A stretch of DNA of 64,000 bases from Lachnospiraceae bacterium (GCA_015258065.1 JABZIZ010000004.1:62001-126000); one strand, 5' to 3'; positions 16,292 through 25,383 are shown, numbered from the stretch's first letter. Program-made: numbers and translations. Notes: generated by a model not told the origin, from the sequence alone.

Positions 16292-17245
16292 ATGCAAATG
16301 GATTTTACCGCATGTCAAGAGAATAAGCTCTATATGTATGGAGGGGGAAATGGAAAGAAGATTGGCATTACTTATGACGGAGCAGTGTATATGCTCAAAT
16401 TCCCCCCTGCAGCGAGGAATAAGACCGAATTGTCATATACAAATAGCTGTATCAGCGAGTATATATCATGCCACATCTTCTCGAGTGTGGGGATAGACAC
16501 ACAACAAACCTTACTGGGAACGTATAGAGGTAAAGTGGTGGTGGCTTGCAAAGATTTCACAGAAGGAGGCTATGAATTAAGGGATTTTGCTTCCCTAAAA
16601 AATACAGTCATTAGTAGTTCAGAGGAGGGTTATGGAACTGAACTGGTGGACATTCTGGAAACGATCCACCAGCAGAGCTTACTACCACCGGAAGAATTAG
16701 AAAACGCTTTTTGGGAGATGTTTCTCATGGATGCTTTTTTAGGAAACTTTGACCGTCATAATGGAAATTGGGGATTTTTGGTAAACAAGGAACTGGGAAC
16801 GGTAAGAATCGCCCCGATCTATGACTGTGGTTCATGTTTGTATCCACAACTTAGTGAAGCCGGTATGAAACAGGTTCTTTCCTCGGAGAAGGAGCTGGAA
16901 AACAGAATGTATGTGTTTCCAAATGCGGCGATCAAAGAGGGGAATAAAAAAATTAATTATTTTGAATTTTTATCTTTGACAAAGAATCGTGTTTGTATTG
17001 CCGCATTAAAGAGAATAATTGATAGAATTGATATGGGAAAGATAGGTTCGATCATTGAGCATACACCATATATTTCCGAGCTGCAAAAGAGGTTTTATTT
17101 TACGGTCCTAAGCCTGAGGAAATATTTGATTTTAGAGCAAGCAATGGAAGGAAGGGGAGAGAAGGGTCAGAATATAGCGAAAAGAAATTTACGAACAGAA
17201 CTGGACCGGATTGATGGCGAGAGACGAGAAAAATGGAAATTCTGA
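16292..17245 (+). CDS. HipA-like Ser/Thr kinase
   Basis: A 317-residue protein with the HipA/CtkA kinase core. The candidate ATP-binding Lys is in YMLKFPP (K36). The catalytic loop is FLGNFDRHNGNWGFL (D154-R155-H156, then Asn), and the metal-binding segment is APIYDCGSCLYP. The usual N-terminal HipA subdomain is short, as in CtkA-type kinases. HipA toxins phosphorylate targets such as tRNA synthetases and halt growth; here the target is unknown. It directly follows a 72-residue gene, so a toxin-antitoxin pair is likely. The C-terminus is basic and charged (RGEKGQNIAKRN). It is the last gene of the accessory island. Confidence 0.82.
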   Translation: MQMDFTACQENKLYMYGGGNGKKIGITYDGAVYMLKFPPAARNKTELSYTNSCISEYISCHIFSSVGIDTQQTLLGTYRGKVVVACKDFTEGGYELRDFASLKNTVISSSEEGYGTELVDILETIHQQSLLPPEELENAFWEMFLMDAFLGNFDRHNGNWGFLVNKELGTVRIAPIYDCGSCLYPQLSEAGMKQVLSSEKELENRMYVFPNAAIKEGNKKINYFEFLSLTKNRVCIAALKRIIDRIDMGKIGSIIEHTPYISELQKRFYFTVLSLRKYLILEQAMEGRGEKGQNIAKRNLRTELDRIDGERREKWKF

Positions 17246-17522
17246 AATTTAAAAATTCACTCCCACTCTCCCCTCTCGCAGTCCCAAGCCTTTGGGAATA
17301 GACCTGCCCTTGCCCGCTCTTTAAAAGATCTGTCTGTCCTGCAGCAAGGTCCTGGAATGAGTCAGCTTAGGCGATAGAAAAAAGCCCCTTCTTTTTATCG
17401 TGGATATTGCCATTATAAGGCTGTTAGAATGGCATAACTATAGGAAAAAATTGCCCAAAATAGGCTGGATCTTTAAGCGATTTCACTTAAAAATGGTGCG
17501 AACTGGCTATGATAAAAAATGC
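17246..17522. other. Non-coding stretch before the trpB promoter
   Basis: No gene is recognisable. An imperfect hairpin CGATAGAAAAAAG / TTCTTTTTATCG lies at about 17372-17401 and may terminate the HipA operon, though it lacks a clean T run. Confidence 0.35.
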
Positions 17523-17551
17523 TTGACAGGATTTCCTCTTCCCTGTAGAAT
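17523..17551 (+). promoter_or_regulatory. Sigma-A promoter of the trpB leader
   Basis: A consensus -35 TTGACA (17523-17528) and a -10 TAGAAT (17546-17551) are separated by exactly 17 bases. Transcription would start near 17558, just upstream of the T-box leader. Confidence 0.8.
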
Positions 17552-17557
17552 GCGTTT

Positions 17558-17870
17558 CAACAACTGCAGATTGTGAAACCGTTGAAGCGGAGATAACGGT
17601 CTTGATGCCTTTACAGAGAGTCTGCGATGCTGAGAAGCAGGCAAGAAACACAGGATCAAATGGACCGCGGAGGGTGCAGGGAAACGGAGAATCCGGAGTA
17701 TTCTGCAACGCGTTGGGATGCGTCAGTTCCCGGGGATATGTTGGTATCCTGCAAAGCGGCATCGCGCGTGGCTTATACACAGCTTCGCCTGCGATGAAAC
17801 AAGGTGGCACCGCGGATAATAGATTTATTCGTCCTTGGCAAAGAACATTTTCTTTGCTGAGGACTTTTTT
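17558..17870 (+). ncRNA. T-box leader, tryptophan specifier
   Basis: This 5' leader has T-box hallmarks in order. The conserved AGAGAG bulge is at 17615-17620. The specifier region is AAA-UGG-ACC with UGG at 17661-17663, matching tRNA-Trp. The T-box sequence is AAGGTGGCACCGCGG at 17801-17815, and a strong intrinsic terminator ends the element. The class senses uncharged tRNA: when tRNA-Trp is uncharged, the antiterminator forms and the gene downstream is transcribed. It lies 168 bases before trpB, so trpB should be induced by tryptophan starvation. Boundaries are approximate. Confidence 0.9.
17831..17870 (+). terminator. T-box terminator
   Basis: GTCCTTGGCAAAG pairs with CTTTGCTGAGGAC around AACATTTT, followed by six T. 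The left arm overlaps the sequence that would otherwise join the antiterminator. Confidence 0.85.
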
Positions 17871-18038
17871 GCGTGAGTGGACTCGTGGCAGAGAGGAGAG
17901 ATTTTTTACATCCCTCTTTACTGGAAAGCCGCAGGAAACGGCAGGGGAGGTGGCAGAGAAAGGCACAGGCACATCCCGTGAAACGGCGGGAGAAATCGCA
18001 TCCTGCAACAGGGCGGGAGTAACGAAGGAGGAACAACG

Positions 18039-19262
18039 ATGGAACAGTACAAAGTGGATTTTACGACTTATTTCAAGAACTACCCGGATGAAAACGGTTA
18101 TTTCGGAAAATATGGCGGCGCCTATATTCCGGAGGAATTAAAGAAGGCGATGGAGGAAATCAATCAGGCGTATCAGACGATTTCAAAGTCCAGGAGGTTT
18201 ATTGCGGAACTCCGGAGGATCAGGAAAGAGTTTCAGGGCAGGCCGACGCCGATTTCCCATCTGGAGAGGCTCTCCAACCGGATCGGGACGGGGGCGCAGC
18301 TCTATGTGAAGAGGGAGGATTTGAATCATACCGGCGCCCATAAATTAAACCATTGCATGGGAGAGGCGCTGTTAGCCAGGTACATGGGGAAAAAGAAGGT
18401 GATTGCGGAGACGGGCGCAGGACAGCATGGGGTGGCACTGGCTACGGCAGCAGCCTATTTCGGGCTGGAATGTGACATCTATATGGGAGCCGTGGATATT
18501 CAGAAGCAGGCGCCAAACGTCGCCAGAATGAAGATTTTAGGGGCGAGGGTGATCGAGGTGAAGGAAGGGCTTGCCACCCTGAAGGAAGCGGTGGATGCCG
18601 CCTTTGCCGCGTATTTGAAGGAGTACAAGGATGCCATTTACTGCATCGGTTCTGTGGTCGGGCCGCATCCCTTCCCGATGATGGTCCGCGATTTTCAGAG
18701 TGTGGTCGGGATCGAAGCCAGAGAGCAGTTTCTGGAAATGACGGGGGAGTTACCGGATGCAGTCGTTGCCTGTGTGGGCGGAGGGTCGAATGCTATGGGA
18801 CTGTTTTCCGGCTTCCTGCAGGATCCGGTGACGCTGTACGGCATAGAGCCGCTTGGAAGAGGAAAGAAGCTCGGAGATCATGCGGCAAGTCTCACCTACG
18901 GAGAAGAGGGCATTATGCACGGTTTTAACAGCCTGATGTTAAAAGATGAAAATGGAGATCCGGCGCCGGTGTATTCCGTTGCGAGCGGTCTGGATTATCC
19001 TTCCTCCGGTCCGGAGCACGCTTTTTTGCACGACATCGGAAGGGTGCAGTACGATACGGTAAACGACGAAGAAACCATTGATGCGTTTTTTACCCTTTCC
19101 CGCATGGAGGGAATCATACCGGCGATTGAGAGCTCTCATGCGATCGCTTACGGAATGAAGCTTGCAAGAACCATGCATCGGGGCGCGATCCTGATGAATC
19201 TTTCCGGAAGGGGAGATAAGGATATGGATTATATTTTGGAAAAGTTTGGGGTTCGAGAGTAA
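18039..19262 (+). CDS. trpB: Tryptophan synthase beta chain
   Basis: TrpB condenses indole with L-serine to give tryptophan, using pyridoxal phosphate. The 407-residue protein has the PLP lysine in HTGAHKLN (K102), the catalytic glutamate in AETGAGQHG, the phosphate-binding loop GGGSNAMG, and the C-terminal SGRGDKD, at near-standard length. The start has GAAGGAGG eight bases upstream. No trpA or other trp gene adjoins it, so it is an orphan copy that may salvage indole or serve with TrpA coded elsewhere. Transcription is expected to be controlled by the Trp T-box upstream. Downstream lies an unrelated radical SAM gene with its own promoter. Confidence 0.97.
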   Translation: MEQYKVDFTTYFKNYPDENGYFGKYGGAYIPEELKKAMEEINQAYQTISKSRRFIAELRRIRKEFQGRPTPISHLERLSNRIGTGAQLYVKREDLNHTGAHKLNHCMGEALLARYMGKKKVIAETGAGQHGVALATAAAYFGLECDIYMGAVDIQKQAPNVARMKILGARVIEVKEGLATLKEAVDAAFAAYLKEYKDAIYCIGSVVGPHPFPMMVRDFQSVVGIEAREQFLEMTGELPDAVVACVGGGSNAMGLFSGFLQDPVTLYGIEPLGRGKKLGDHAASLTYGEEGIMHGFNSLMLKDENGDPAPVYSVASGLDYPSSGPEHAFLHDIGRVQYDTVNDEETIDAFFTLSRMEGIIPAIESSHAIAYGMKLARTMHRGAILMNLSGRGDKDMDYILEKFGVRE

Positions 19263-19321
19263 AGAATCCAATTCCTATTCCGTTCGCCTTTGTTTCGATC
19301 TTTCTTTTTACAGCTTCTGTT

Positions 19322-19350
19322 TTTACGGCTTCCTCGAAATGTGCTATGAT
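19322..19350 (+). promoter_or_regulatory. Candidate promoter of the radical SAM-glycan operon
   Basis: TTTACG (19322-19327) and TATGAT (19345-19350) are spaced by 17 bases, about 24 bases before the first possible ATG of the radical SAM gene. Confidence 0.5.
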
Positions 19351-19373
19351 AGTGCATACTGACGAAGTGTAAC

Positions 19374-20381
19374 ATGGACAGAAAGACGAGGAAAGAGATG
19401 CCGATTAAGGTCAATAATTTTATGGGGAGTTTCGGCTGGTATATGCGCAAACACTTCCCGCTATTGGCAAGCAATGCCTATTTGAAGTTGCAGTTTATGA
19501 AGAGGGGCAAGACCCAGAGAGCCTATACGGAGTGGTTTTTAAATCGGAATGAAGTTCCGATGCCGAATGTGGTCAACATCGAAACCGTGAACCGGTGCAA
19601 TTCCACCTGTGCTTTTTGTACGGCGAACAAGAATGCGGAGAAGCGCCCTTTTTTAAAAATGGAAGAGGATCTGTATTATTCCATTATCGACCAGCTGGCG
19701 GACTGGGGCTACAAGGGGCATCTGACTTTATATGGAAACAACGAGCCGTGGCTGGATCCGAGGATCGTGGAATTTCACGAATATGCGAGGAAGAAGCTGC
19801 CGGAAAGTTTCATCTTCATGTCGACGAACGGGTTAACGCTGACGGTAGACAAGGTGAAGCAGATTCAGCCCTATATCAACCAGCTCATTATCAACAATTA
19901 CAGTCTGGAGATGAAGCTGCACAAGAATCTGCAGGAAATCCATGACTATGTAAAGGCGCATGAGGAAGAATTCAAGGATCTGGAAATCCTGGTGCAGATG
20001 CGGTACCTGCAGGAGGTCTTAACCAACCGTGCAGGTTCCGCACCGAATAAGCAGGCGACGGAAAAGGTCGTGAAGGAGACCTGCCTCCTGCCGTTTACCG
20101 ATATGTGGATCATGCCGAACGGTAAAATGGGGCTCTGTTGTTGTGATAACTTTGAGGTGACGGATTTCGGCGATTTGCATGAGATGTCGTTAAAAGAAGC
20201 CTGGGAGAGCGAGAAATTCATGGAAGCCAGGCGCCTCATCGCTTCCGGAAGACAGAATTACCCGTTCTGCAAGCACTGTGATTTTATTGATGCCGGTTTT
20301 CGGATGAAGATTGTGGAGGCAGTGCTTGCCGGGAATGAAGAGGCGGCACACAGGGCAGGCGGAGAAGAGCGTGGCCTATGA
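19374..20381 (+). CDS. Radical SAM protein with SPASM-like C-terminus
   Basis: A 335-residue enzyme that should cleave S-adenosylmethionine with a 4Fe-4S cluster. The cluster cysteines are in RCNSTCAFCTANK (C75, C79, C82). The C-terminal part has CLLPFTDMWIMPNGKMGLCC and FCKHCDF, resembling the auxiliary-cluster SPASM region. ATG 19374 is used; ATG 19398 is an equally good start because GAGG lies six bases before it. The gene overlaps the WecB/TagA-like gene by four bases, so it belongs to an envelope-glycan operon. The substrate is unknown. Related proteins next to glycan genes may act on sugars or peptides. Confidence 0.82.
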   Translation: MDRKTRKEMPIKVNNFMGSFGWYMRKHFPLLASNAYLKLQFMKRGKTQRAYTEWFLNRNEVPMPNVVNIETVNRCNSTCAFCTANKNAEKRPFLKMEEDLYYSIIDQLADWGYKGHLTLYGNNEPWLDPRIVEFHEYARKKLPESFIFMSTNGLTLTVDKVKQIQPYINQLIINNYSLEMKLHKNLQEIHDYVKAHEEEFKDLEILVQMRYLQEVLTNRAGSAPNKQATEKVVKETCLLPFTDMWIMPNGKMGLCCCDNFEVTDFGDLHEMSLKEAWESEKFMEARRLIASGRQNYPFCKHCDFIDAGFRMKIVEAVLAGNEEAAHRAGGEERGL

Positions 20382-21244
20382 GCGAAGAGACATCTTATCC
20401 AACGAGGGTGGAGTCCGGGTTTGCCGGTGCCACTCAGAAAGTGCCTGAATCGGTTGATGGTGCAAAGAAAGCGCCGGGGCCGTACGATTCCGCAAAGAAA
20501 CCGCCCTTTCCGGTTTGTTCGGTGCTGGGGGTTCCGGTGGCGATTACCAGCATTCGGGAAGTGATTACGGAGCTCACGAGTCACCTGGAGGAATACCGCG
20601 GGGGCTATGTCTGCGTCTCCAATGTGCATACCACCGTCATGGCCTATGACGACCCGGTCTATCTGCGTGCCCACAGGGAGGCGATGATGGCGCTTCCGGA
20701 CGGAAAGCCCCTTGTTTTTGTGTGTAGAAAAAAAGGCTTTTCAGGTGCCAGGCGCGTTGCAGGGCCGGATCTTCTTCCGGCGCTTTTGCGCTATTCGGAG
20801 GGAAAAGGTTTTCGCCATTTCTTTTACGGGAGTACGGAGGAAACCCTGCATCAGTTGGAAAAGAATCTGCGGCGCAAATATCCGAAGCTGCAGATTGCAG
20901 GGATGTACTCTCCGCCCTTTCGTCCCATGACGGAGGAAGAGGACGAAGAAGCCGTCCGTATGATCAATGCGTCCAGACCGGATTTTATCTGGGTGGGTCT
21001 TGGAGCGCCGAAGCAGGAGCGGTGGATGTATGAGCACGCAGGGAGGGTCTCCGGCATCATGTTCGGGGTCGGTGCCGCCTTTGATTTTCAGGCGGGGACA
21101 TCCAGACGGGCGCCGAAGTGGATGCAGGAATGCTACCTGGAGTGGCTCTTTCGACTGTTGCAAGATCCGAAGCGCCTGATGCACCGCTATTTTACGACGA
21201 ATGTGCGTTTTGTGCTGTTGAATCTGAAACACGGACTGCGATGA
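20378..21244 (+). CDS. WecB/TagA/CpsF family glycosyltransferase (GT26)
   Basis: A 288-residue enzyme of family GT26, which transfers N-acetylmannosaminuronate or N-acetylmannosamine-type sugars to lipid-linked GlcNAc on the inner membrane face. Diagnostic stretches are LPDGKPLVFVCRKKG, RVAGPDLLPALL, FFYGSTEETLHQLE, IWVGLGAPKQERWM and MFGVGAAFDFQAG. The first 45 residues are a Pro/Lys-rich extension of uncertain role. Coupled by ATGA to the radical SAM gene before it and to a membrane protein after it. The specific sugar is not determined by sequence. Confidence 0.88.
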   Translation: MSEETSYPTRVESGFAGATQKVPESVDGAKKAPGPYDSAKKPPFPVCSVLGVPVAITSIREVITELTSHLEEYRGGYVCVSNVHTTVMAYDDPVYLRAHREAMMALPDGKPLVFVCRKKGFSGARRVAGPDLLPALLRYSEGKGFRHFFYGSTEETLHQLEKNLRRKYPKLQIAGMYSPPFRPMTEEEDEEAVRMINASRPDFIWVGLGAPKQERWMYEHAGRVSGIMFGVGAAFDFQAGTSRRAPKWMQECYLEWLFRLLQDPKRLMHRYFTTNVRFVLLNLKHGLR

Positions 21245-23112
21245 TGCGGCAGGAAGAGGTAAGTCGGGGCAGGGTTTCGTATGTGTTTGGCGTGTGCTGC
21301 GTCCTCCTTTTTTTGTGTGCGACGGCTCTTTTTTATGCCATCGAAGGAGAGAAGGCGCAGATCGCCGTTCATGACAATCTGGATCTTTTTGTTCCGCAGT
21401 ACAAAATCCTGAAGGAGAGCGGCACCTTTTTTACAAGTCATGCGACCGTTCCCTTCCTGGGCGGGATCGACCGTGATTACCTGCCTTCCGAATACCAGAT
21501 GCCGGCGCCGCTTTATCTGCTTTTTCCGGCTTATACCGCCTATGTGCTTTCCTATCTGCTGAAGGTTTTGATCGCCGTTCTGTCGGGATATTTTCTGGCA
21601 AAAGAATGCTTTTGCAGTGAGAAGTTTTTGCGGATCAGGGGGCGGGTTCTTCTCTGTGCTCTGGGATACGGCGTTTTGAATCTCTTCCCCAATTTTGGCA
21701 TTGCCTTTGCCTCCCTGCCGTTTCTGCTCTATCTGCTTTTGCGGATCTATCGCAGGCCGTCCGTAAGGGATTATATCCTTCTGTTCTGCTATCCGACGGT
21801 CTCTTATTTTTCTTATTTCGGGTTCTTTCTCCTTACATATTTGTTTGTAGCCATCCTGGTTCTCTGGGTGCGCAGCGCTCTGCGAGGGGAACGACCGGCA
21901 TCTTTTTCAGACCGGAGAAGAGGCTCTGAGCAAAAGAAGAAGGGAATCTTTGCTTCTCTTTCTCTGCCGCTGCTCCTTGCCCTTCCCGTTCTTGCCTGTG
22001 GCTATGTCTGCGTGGAGTACCGCCTGTTTCGACTGATGCTGTTTTCCCATACGGTTTCCATCAGGAGCACCATGCAGGAAGCGGCGCTGACATTACCTGC
22101 CTGTTGGAGGGAAGCGGTGGATGTGTTTCGAAACGGCATGATGCATGTGGACGACAGGCATCTATTCTTTGTAATGCCTCTTTGCCTCTGCTATCTCCTC
22201 TATGTCAATCTGGACAATCTCCGCTCTCTGAGAAAGAGAAGAAAAGCAAAAAGAGGAAACCATGGGGCGGGCGGTGTCAGTCTCCCTTTCGTGAACCTCT
22301 GCTTTTTTTTGCTGATTCTGAATTCGCTCATTTACGGCCTGTATGACAATGCCCCGGTGCGGAACGGCTTTTTTGCCCTGTTCCCGCCGTTACAGGGATT
22401 TCAGTTTAACCGGACGATTTTCCTGAATCCGTTCCTTTGGTATCTGCTGTTTGGCTGCATCGTTTGTGACGACCGTTTGTGGGGAAAAAAGAGGTGGATC
22501 CTGCACCTGCTTCCGCTTCTTGCCATGGCATCGGTGCTTCTGGGGAATACGGGATACAATGATCTCTATCATTCCGCCTATAGCGCCTACTACCGGCTGC
22601 GGCATGAAGGGCGCAGTCCGGATGAGATGAGCTTTGGCGAATTCTATTCTGCGCCGGTATTTGACAAGATCAAAAAGGAACTTTCCTATCAACCGGGAGA
22701 ATATGCGGCTGCCTACGGGATGTATCCGGCGGTATTGGAATATAACGGCATTGCAACGGTGGACGGCTATCTGGGGTATTACCCCCAGGCCTATAAGGAA
22801 AAATTTCGACGTGTCATTGCGCCGGCGCTTGACCGGGTGGAGTCGTCCAGGCAGTATTTTGACGGGTGGGGCGCCCGCTGTTATCTGGTGTCCGGCACGG
22901 ATTCGGTGCTACAGATGAACCGGAAATCCCTGCCGGGACTCACCGATCGGAATCTGTATATCGATCCGAAGGCACTTCGCACTCTGCATTGCAAATATCT
23001 TTTTTCCCGCATTCCGCTTGCCAATGCGCAGGAGTTAGGACTTACATTATTGATCGCACAGGAGGGGAGAGAGCAGGCCTACCCGGTCTATGTGTACGGA
23101 TGGAAGCTTTGA
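21241..23112 (+). CDS. Large polytopic membrane protein, DUF6044-like
   Basis: A 623-residue protein whose first 420 residues carry about ten hydrophobic segments, starting YVFGVCCVLLFLCATALFYA. An early extracytoplasmic loop reads HDNLDLFVPQYKILKESG. The C-terminal 170 residues are soluble and contain SFGEFYSAPVFDKIK and DGYLGYYPQAYKEKF. This matches the layout of DUF6044 and related GT-C-like membrane proteins. They probably transfer a sugar or other group from a polyprenyl carrier outside the membrane. The start overlaps the upstream stop (ATGATG). Function is inferred from topology and neighbours. Confidence 0.7.
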   Translation: MMRQEEVSRGRVSYVFGVCCVLLFLCATALFYAIEGEKAQIAVHDNLDLFVPQYKILKESGTFFTSHATVPFLGGIDRDYLPSEYQMPAPLYLLFPAYTAYVLSYLLKVLIAVLSGYFLAKECFCSEKFLRIRGRVLLCALGYGVLNLFPNFGIAFASLPFLLYLLLRIYRRPSVRDYILLFCYPTVSYFSYFGFFLLTYLFVAILVLWVRSALRGERPASFSDRRRGSEQKKKGIFASLSLPLLLALPVLACGYVCVEYRLFRLMLFSHTVSIRSTMQEAALTLPACWREAVDVFRNGMMHVDDRHLFFVMPLCLCYLLYVNLDNLRSLRKRRKAKRGNHGAGGVSLPFVNLCFFLLILNSLIYGLYDNAPVRNGFFALFPPLQGFQFNRTIFLNPFLWYLLFGCIVCDDRLWGKKRWILHLLPLLAMASVLLGNTGYNDLYHSAYSAYYRLRHEGRSPDEMSFGEFYSAPVFDKIKKELSYQPGEYAAAYGMYPAVLEYNGIATVDGYLGYYPQAYKEKFRRVIAPALDRVESSRQYFDGWGARCYLVSGTDSVLQMNRKSLPGLTDRNLYIDPKALRTLHCKYLFSRIPLANAQELGLTLLIAQEGREQAYPVYVYGWKL

Positions 23113-23114
23113 AA

Positions 23115-23171
23115 GGCATTTCAAAAATGCCTCAGATGGAATAAGAGTTTTGGAGGCATTTCAAAAATGCC
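23115..23171 (+). repeat. Two 40-bp direct repeats with a hairpin
   Basis: GGCATTTCAAAAATGCC occurs at 23115-23131 and again at 23155-23171, each followed by a near-identical (C/G)CAGATGG stretch and then ATAAGA. Each copy is a hairpin (GGCATTT/AAATGCC). It lies between the DUF6044-like gene and the epimerase. Confidence 0.7.
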
Positions 23172-23288
23172 GCAGATGGGATAAGATAGAAGGAATTGCA
23201 AACGGAACTCTTATCACGGGGCGGATTCGTGAAGTGCAAATGAGGCAGGAAGGTAGAGAGCAAGACAGGAAGCAGGAGTGAAAATGAC

Positions 23289-24314
23289 ATGAACCAGAAC
23301 GGGATTGATCCAAAGAAAACATATTTGGTCACAGGGGCTGCGGGCTTTATCGGATTTTACCTGACCAAACGGCTGTTGGAAGCAGGTGCTGAGGTCTGCG
23401 GCATCGATGAGATGAATGATTATTACGATGTCTCCCTCAAGGAGGAGAGGCTGCGGATCCTGCAAGAAACCGGTGGAGGGGAGAACTGTGGAACCTTCGA
23501 TTTTGTGAGGGGCGATATTGCGGATCGGGAAACGCTTCGCAAACTGTTTGAAGAGAAGAAACCGCAGATCGTAGTGAACCTGGCGGCGCAGGCGGGGGTG
23601 CGTTATTCGATCGATCATCCGGATTCCTATATTCATTCGAACCTGATCGGATTTTACGAGATTTTGGAAGCTTGCAGGCATCATCCGGTGGAGCACCTGC
23701 TTTTTGCCTCCTCTTCTTCGGTGTACGGGGGAAATACCAAGGTGCCTTTTTCTACGGAAGATCAGGTGGATGAGCCGGTTTCGCTCTATGCGGCGACCAA
23801 GAAGTCGGATGAGCTGCTGGCACATGCCTATAGCAAGCTTTATGGGATTCCGGTGACGGGGCTGCGTTTCTTCACGGTCTACGGCCCGATGGGCAGACCT
23901 GATATGGCTTATTTTTCTTTTACGGAAAAAATCAAAAAGGGAGAGACGATCCGGATTTTCAATCACGGGGATATGAGAAGAGACTTTACTTATATCGATG
24001 ACATCGTGACCGGCATCTGTGCGATGTTAACACATCCGCCGCTTCCAAGCGCCAAGGGCGTTTGCTACAAGATTTACAATATTGGAAACAACCATCCCGA
24101 GAAACTGATGGATTTTGTGAAGGATCTGGAGGAGGCGCTGGGAAAAGAAGCGCAAAAGGAGTTTCTTCCGATGCAACCGGGGGATGTCTATCAAACCTAT
24201 GCCGATACGAGCGAACTGGAAAAAGACTTCGGTTTTAAGCCGGACACTTCCCTGAAAGAAGGGCTTTCGCGTTTTGTAAGCTGGTATAAGTCATATTACG
24301 GCTGGGAGGAATAG
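23289..24314 (+). CDS. NAD-dependent epimerase, UDP-glucuronate 4-epimerase type
   Basis: A 341-residue extended short-chain dehydrogenase. It has the NAD-binding TGAAGFIGFYLTKRLLEAG, the catalytic SSSVYG with Ser and the YAATKKSDE with Tyr-x3-Lys. The stretch NDYYDVSLKEERLRIL matches UDP-glucuronate 4-epimerases, which interconvert UDP-glucuronate and UDP-galacturonate. The length is standard. A membrane-anchored GT2 follows 16 bases later. It probably supplies uronic acid for the surface polysaccharide. Other sugar epimerases of the same fold are possible, but the N-terminal motif favours the uronate type. Confidence 0.82.
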   Translation: MNQNGIDPKKTYLVTGAAGFIGFYLTKRLLEAGAEVCGIDEMNDYYDVSLKEERLRILQETGGGENCGTFDFVRGDIADRETLRKLFEEKKPQIVVNLAAQAGVRYSIDHPDSYIHSNLIGFYEILEACRHHPVEHLLFASSSSVYGGNTKVPFSTEDQVDEPVSLYAATKKSDELLAHAYSKLYGIPVTGLRFFTVYGPMGRPDMAYFSFTEKIKKGETIRIFNHGDMRRDFTYIDDIVTGICAMLTHPPLPSAKGVCYKIYNIGNNHPEKLMDFVKDLEEALGKEAQKEFLPMQPGDVYQTYADTSELEKDFGFKPDTSLKEGLSRFVSWYKSYYGWEE

Positions 24315-24330
24315 GAGGAAGGGAACGCCC

Positions 24331-25290
24331 ATGGATAAGGTCGCTGTCTTAATTCCTTGTTATAACGAGGAAAAAACGATTGAAAAGGTGGTACGGGATG
24401 CGAAGGCTGCGCTTCCCGAGGCAACCGTCTATGTATACAACAACAATTCGACGGATCGTACGCAACTCTTAGCGACGGGCGCAGGGGCGATCGTGCGAAA
24501 TGAATATATGCAGGGAAAGGGAAACGTCATCCGTAGAATGTTTCGCGAGATCGATGCGCAGTGCTATGTAATGGTGGACGGGGATGATACCTATCCGATG
24601 GAGTCCGCCAGGAAGATGGTGGATCTGGTGCTGCATCACAATGCGGATATGGTGGTGGGAGACCGGCTGTCTTCGACCTATTTCACGGAGAATAAAAGGC
24701 CCTTTCATAATTTTGGAAACAGCCTGGTGCGCGGCGCAATCAACCGCCTCTTCCAGTGCAACATCCGGGATATCATGACCGGTTATCGAGCCTTTTCCTA
24801 TGAATTTGTCAAAACGTTTCCGGTCTTGTCCAAGGGATTTGAGATTGAGACGGAGATGACGATTCATGCGGTCTCCAATAATATGGCAATCGACAATGTC
24901 ATTATCGAATACAGGGATCGTCCGGAGGGGTCCTCCTCTAAATTGAATACGTACCGGGACGGATTCCGTGTGATTCGCACGATGATCAAGCTGTATCGGG
25001 ATTACCGACCGATGGGATTCTTTACGCTCCTTGGCGGGGCGCTTGCAGCGGCGTCAATCTTTTTCATGGTGCCGGTTTTAATGGAGTATTGGCGCACCGG
25101 GAAGGTGCTGCGCTTCCCGACACTGATCGTCTGCTGTTTTACCATGGTGGCGGCCGTTCAGTCCTTTTTTGCCGGAATGATGCTCACCAATATGGCGTTG
25201 ACGGCAAGAAGGAATTTTGAATTCCGCTTGAATGACCTGCATGCAGAGAAGGTGTTTCAGATCAGTAAAGGACAGAAGGAAGAAAGGTAA
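24331..25290 (+). CDS. Membrane-anchored GT2 (polyprenyl-phosphate sugar transferase type)
   Basis: A 319-residue protein with a GT2 domain (VLIPCYNEEKTIEKVV, VDGDDTYP with the D-x-D, DIMTGYRAF) and two C-terminal membrane helices (about FFTLLGGALAAASIFFMVPV and LIVCCFTMVAAVQSFFAG). This is the arrangement of DPM1/GtrB/CsbB-type enzymes that load a sugar on polyprenyl phosphate. It is likely the first step of a three-part glycosylation path whose flippase and membrane transferase could be the neighbouring small flippase pair and the DUF6044/DUF6077 proteins. The sugar is unknown. It is separated from the convergent gene by a strong terminator. Confidence 0.85.
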   Translation: MDKVAVLIPCYNEEKTIEKVVRDAKAALPEATVYVYNNNSTDRTQLLATGAGAIVRNEYMQGKGNVIRRMFREIDAQCYVMVDGDDTYPMESARKMVDLVLHHNADMVVGDRLSSTYFTENKRPFHNFGNSLVRGAINRLFQCNIRDIMTGYRAFSYEFVKTFPVLSKGFEIETEMTIHAVSNNMAIDNVIIEYRDRPEGSSSKLNTYRDGFRVIRTMIKLYRDYRPMGFFTLLGGALAAASIFFMVPVLMEYWRTGKVLRFPTLIVCCFTMVAAVQSFFAGMMLTNMALTARRNFEFRLNDLHAEKVFQISKGQKEER

Positions 25291-25334
25291 GGCCAGAGGA
25301 AAAAGAGGTATGGGCTGGCGATAGGAGAAATCAA

Positions 25335-25370
25335 AGACCGGCGGGAACGAGACGAAGTTCCTGCCGGTCT
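25335..25370. terminator. Bidirectional intrinsic terminator
   Basis: AGACCGGCGGGAAC pairs with GTTCCTGCCGGTCT around eight bases, between convergent genes. On the minus strand it is followed by a T-rich stretch (TTTGATTT). Confidence 0.8.
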
Positions 25371-25383
25371 GCTTATGGGGGGA

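Noticed and set aside
17602..18141. Plus-strand open frame overlapping the trpB start
   Set aside because: It covers the T-box leader and gives a composition-biased product without motifs.
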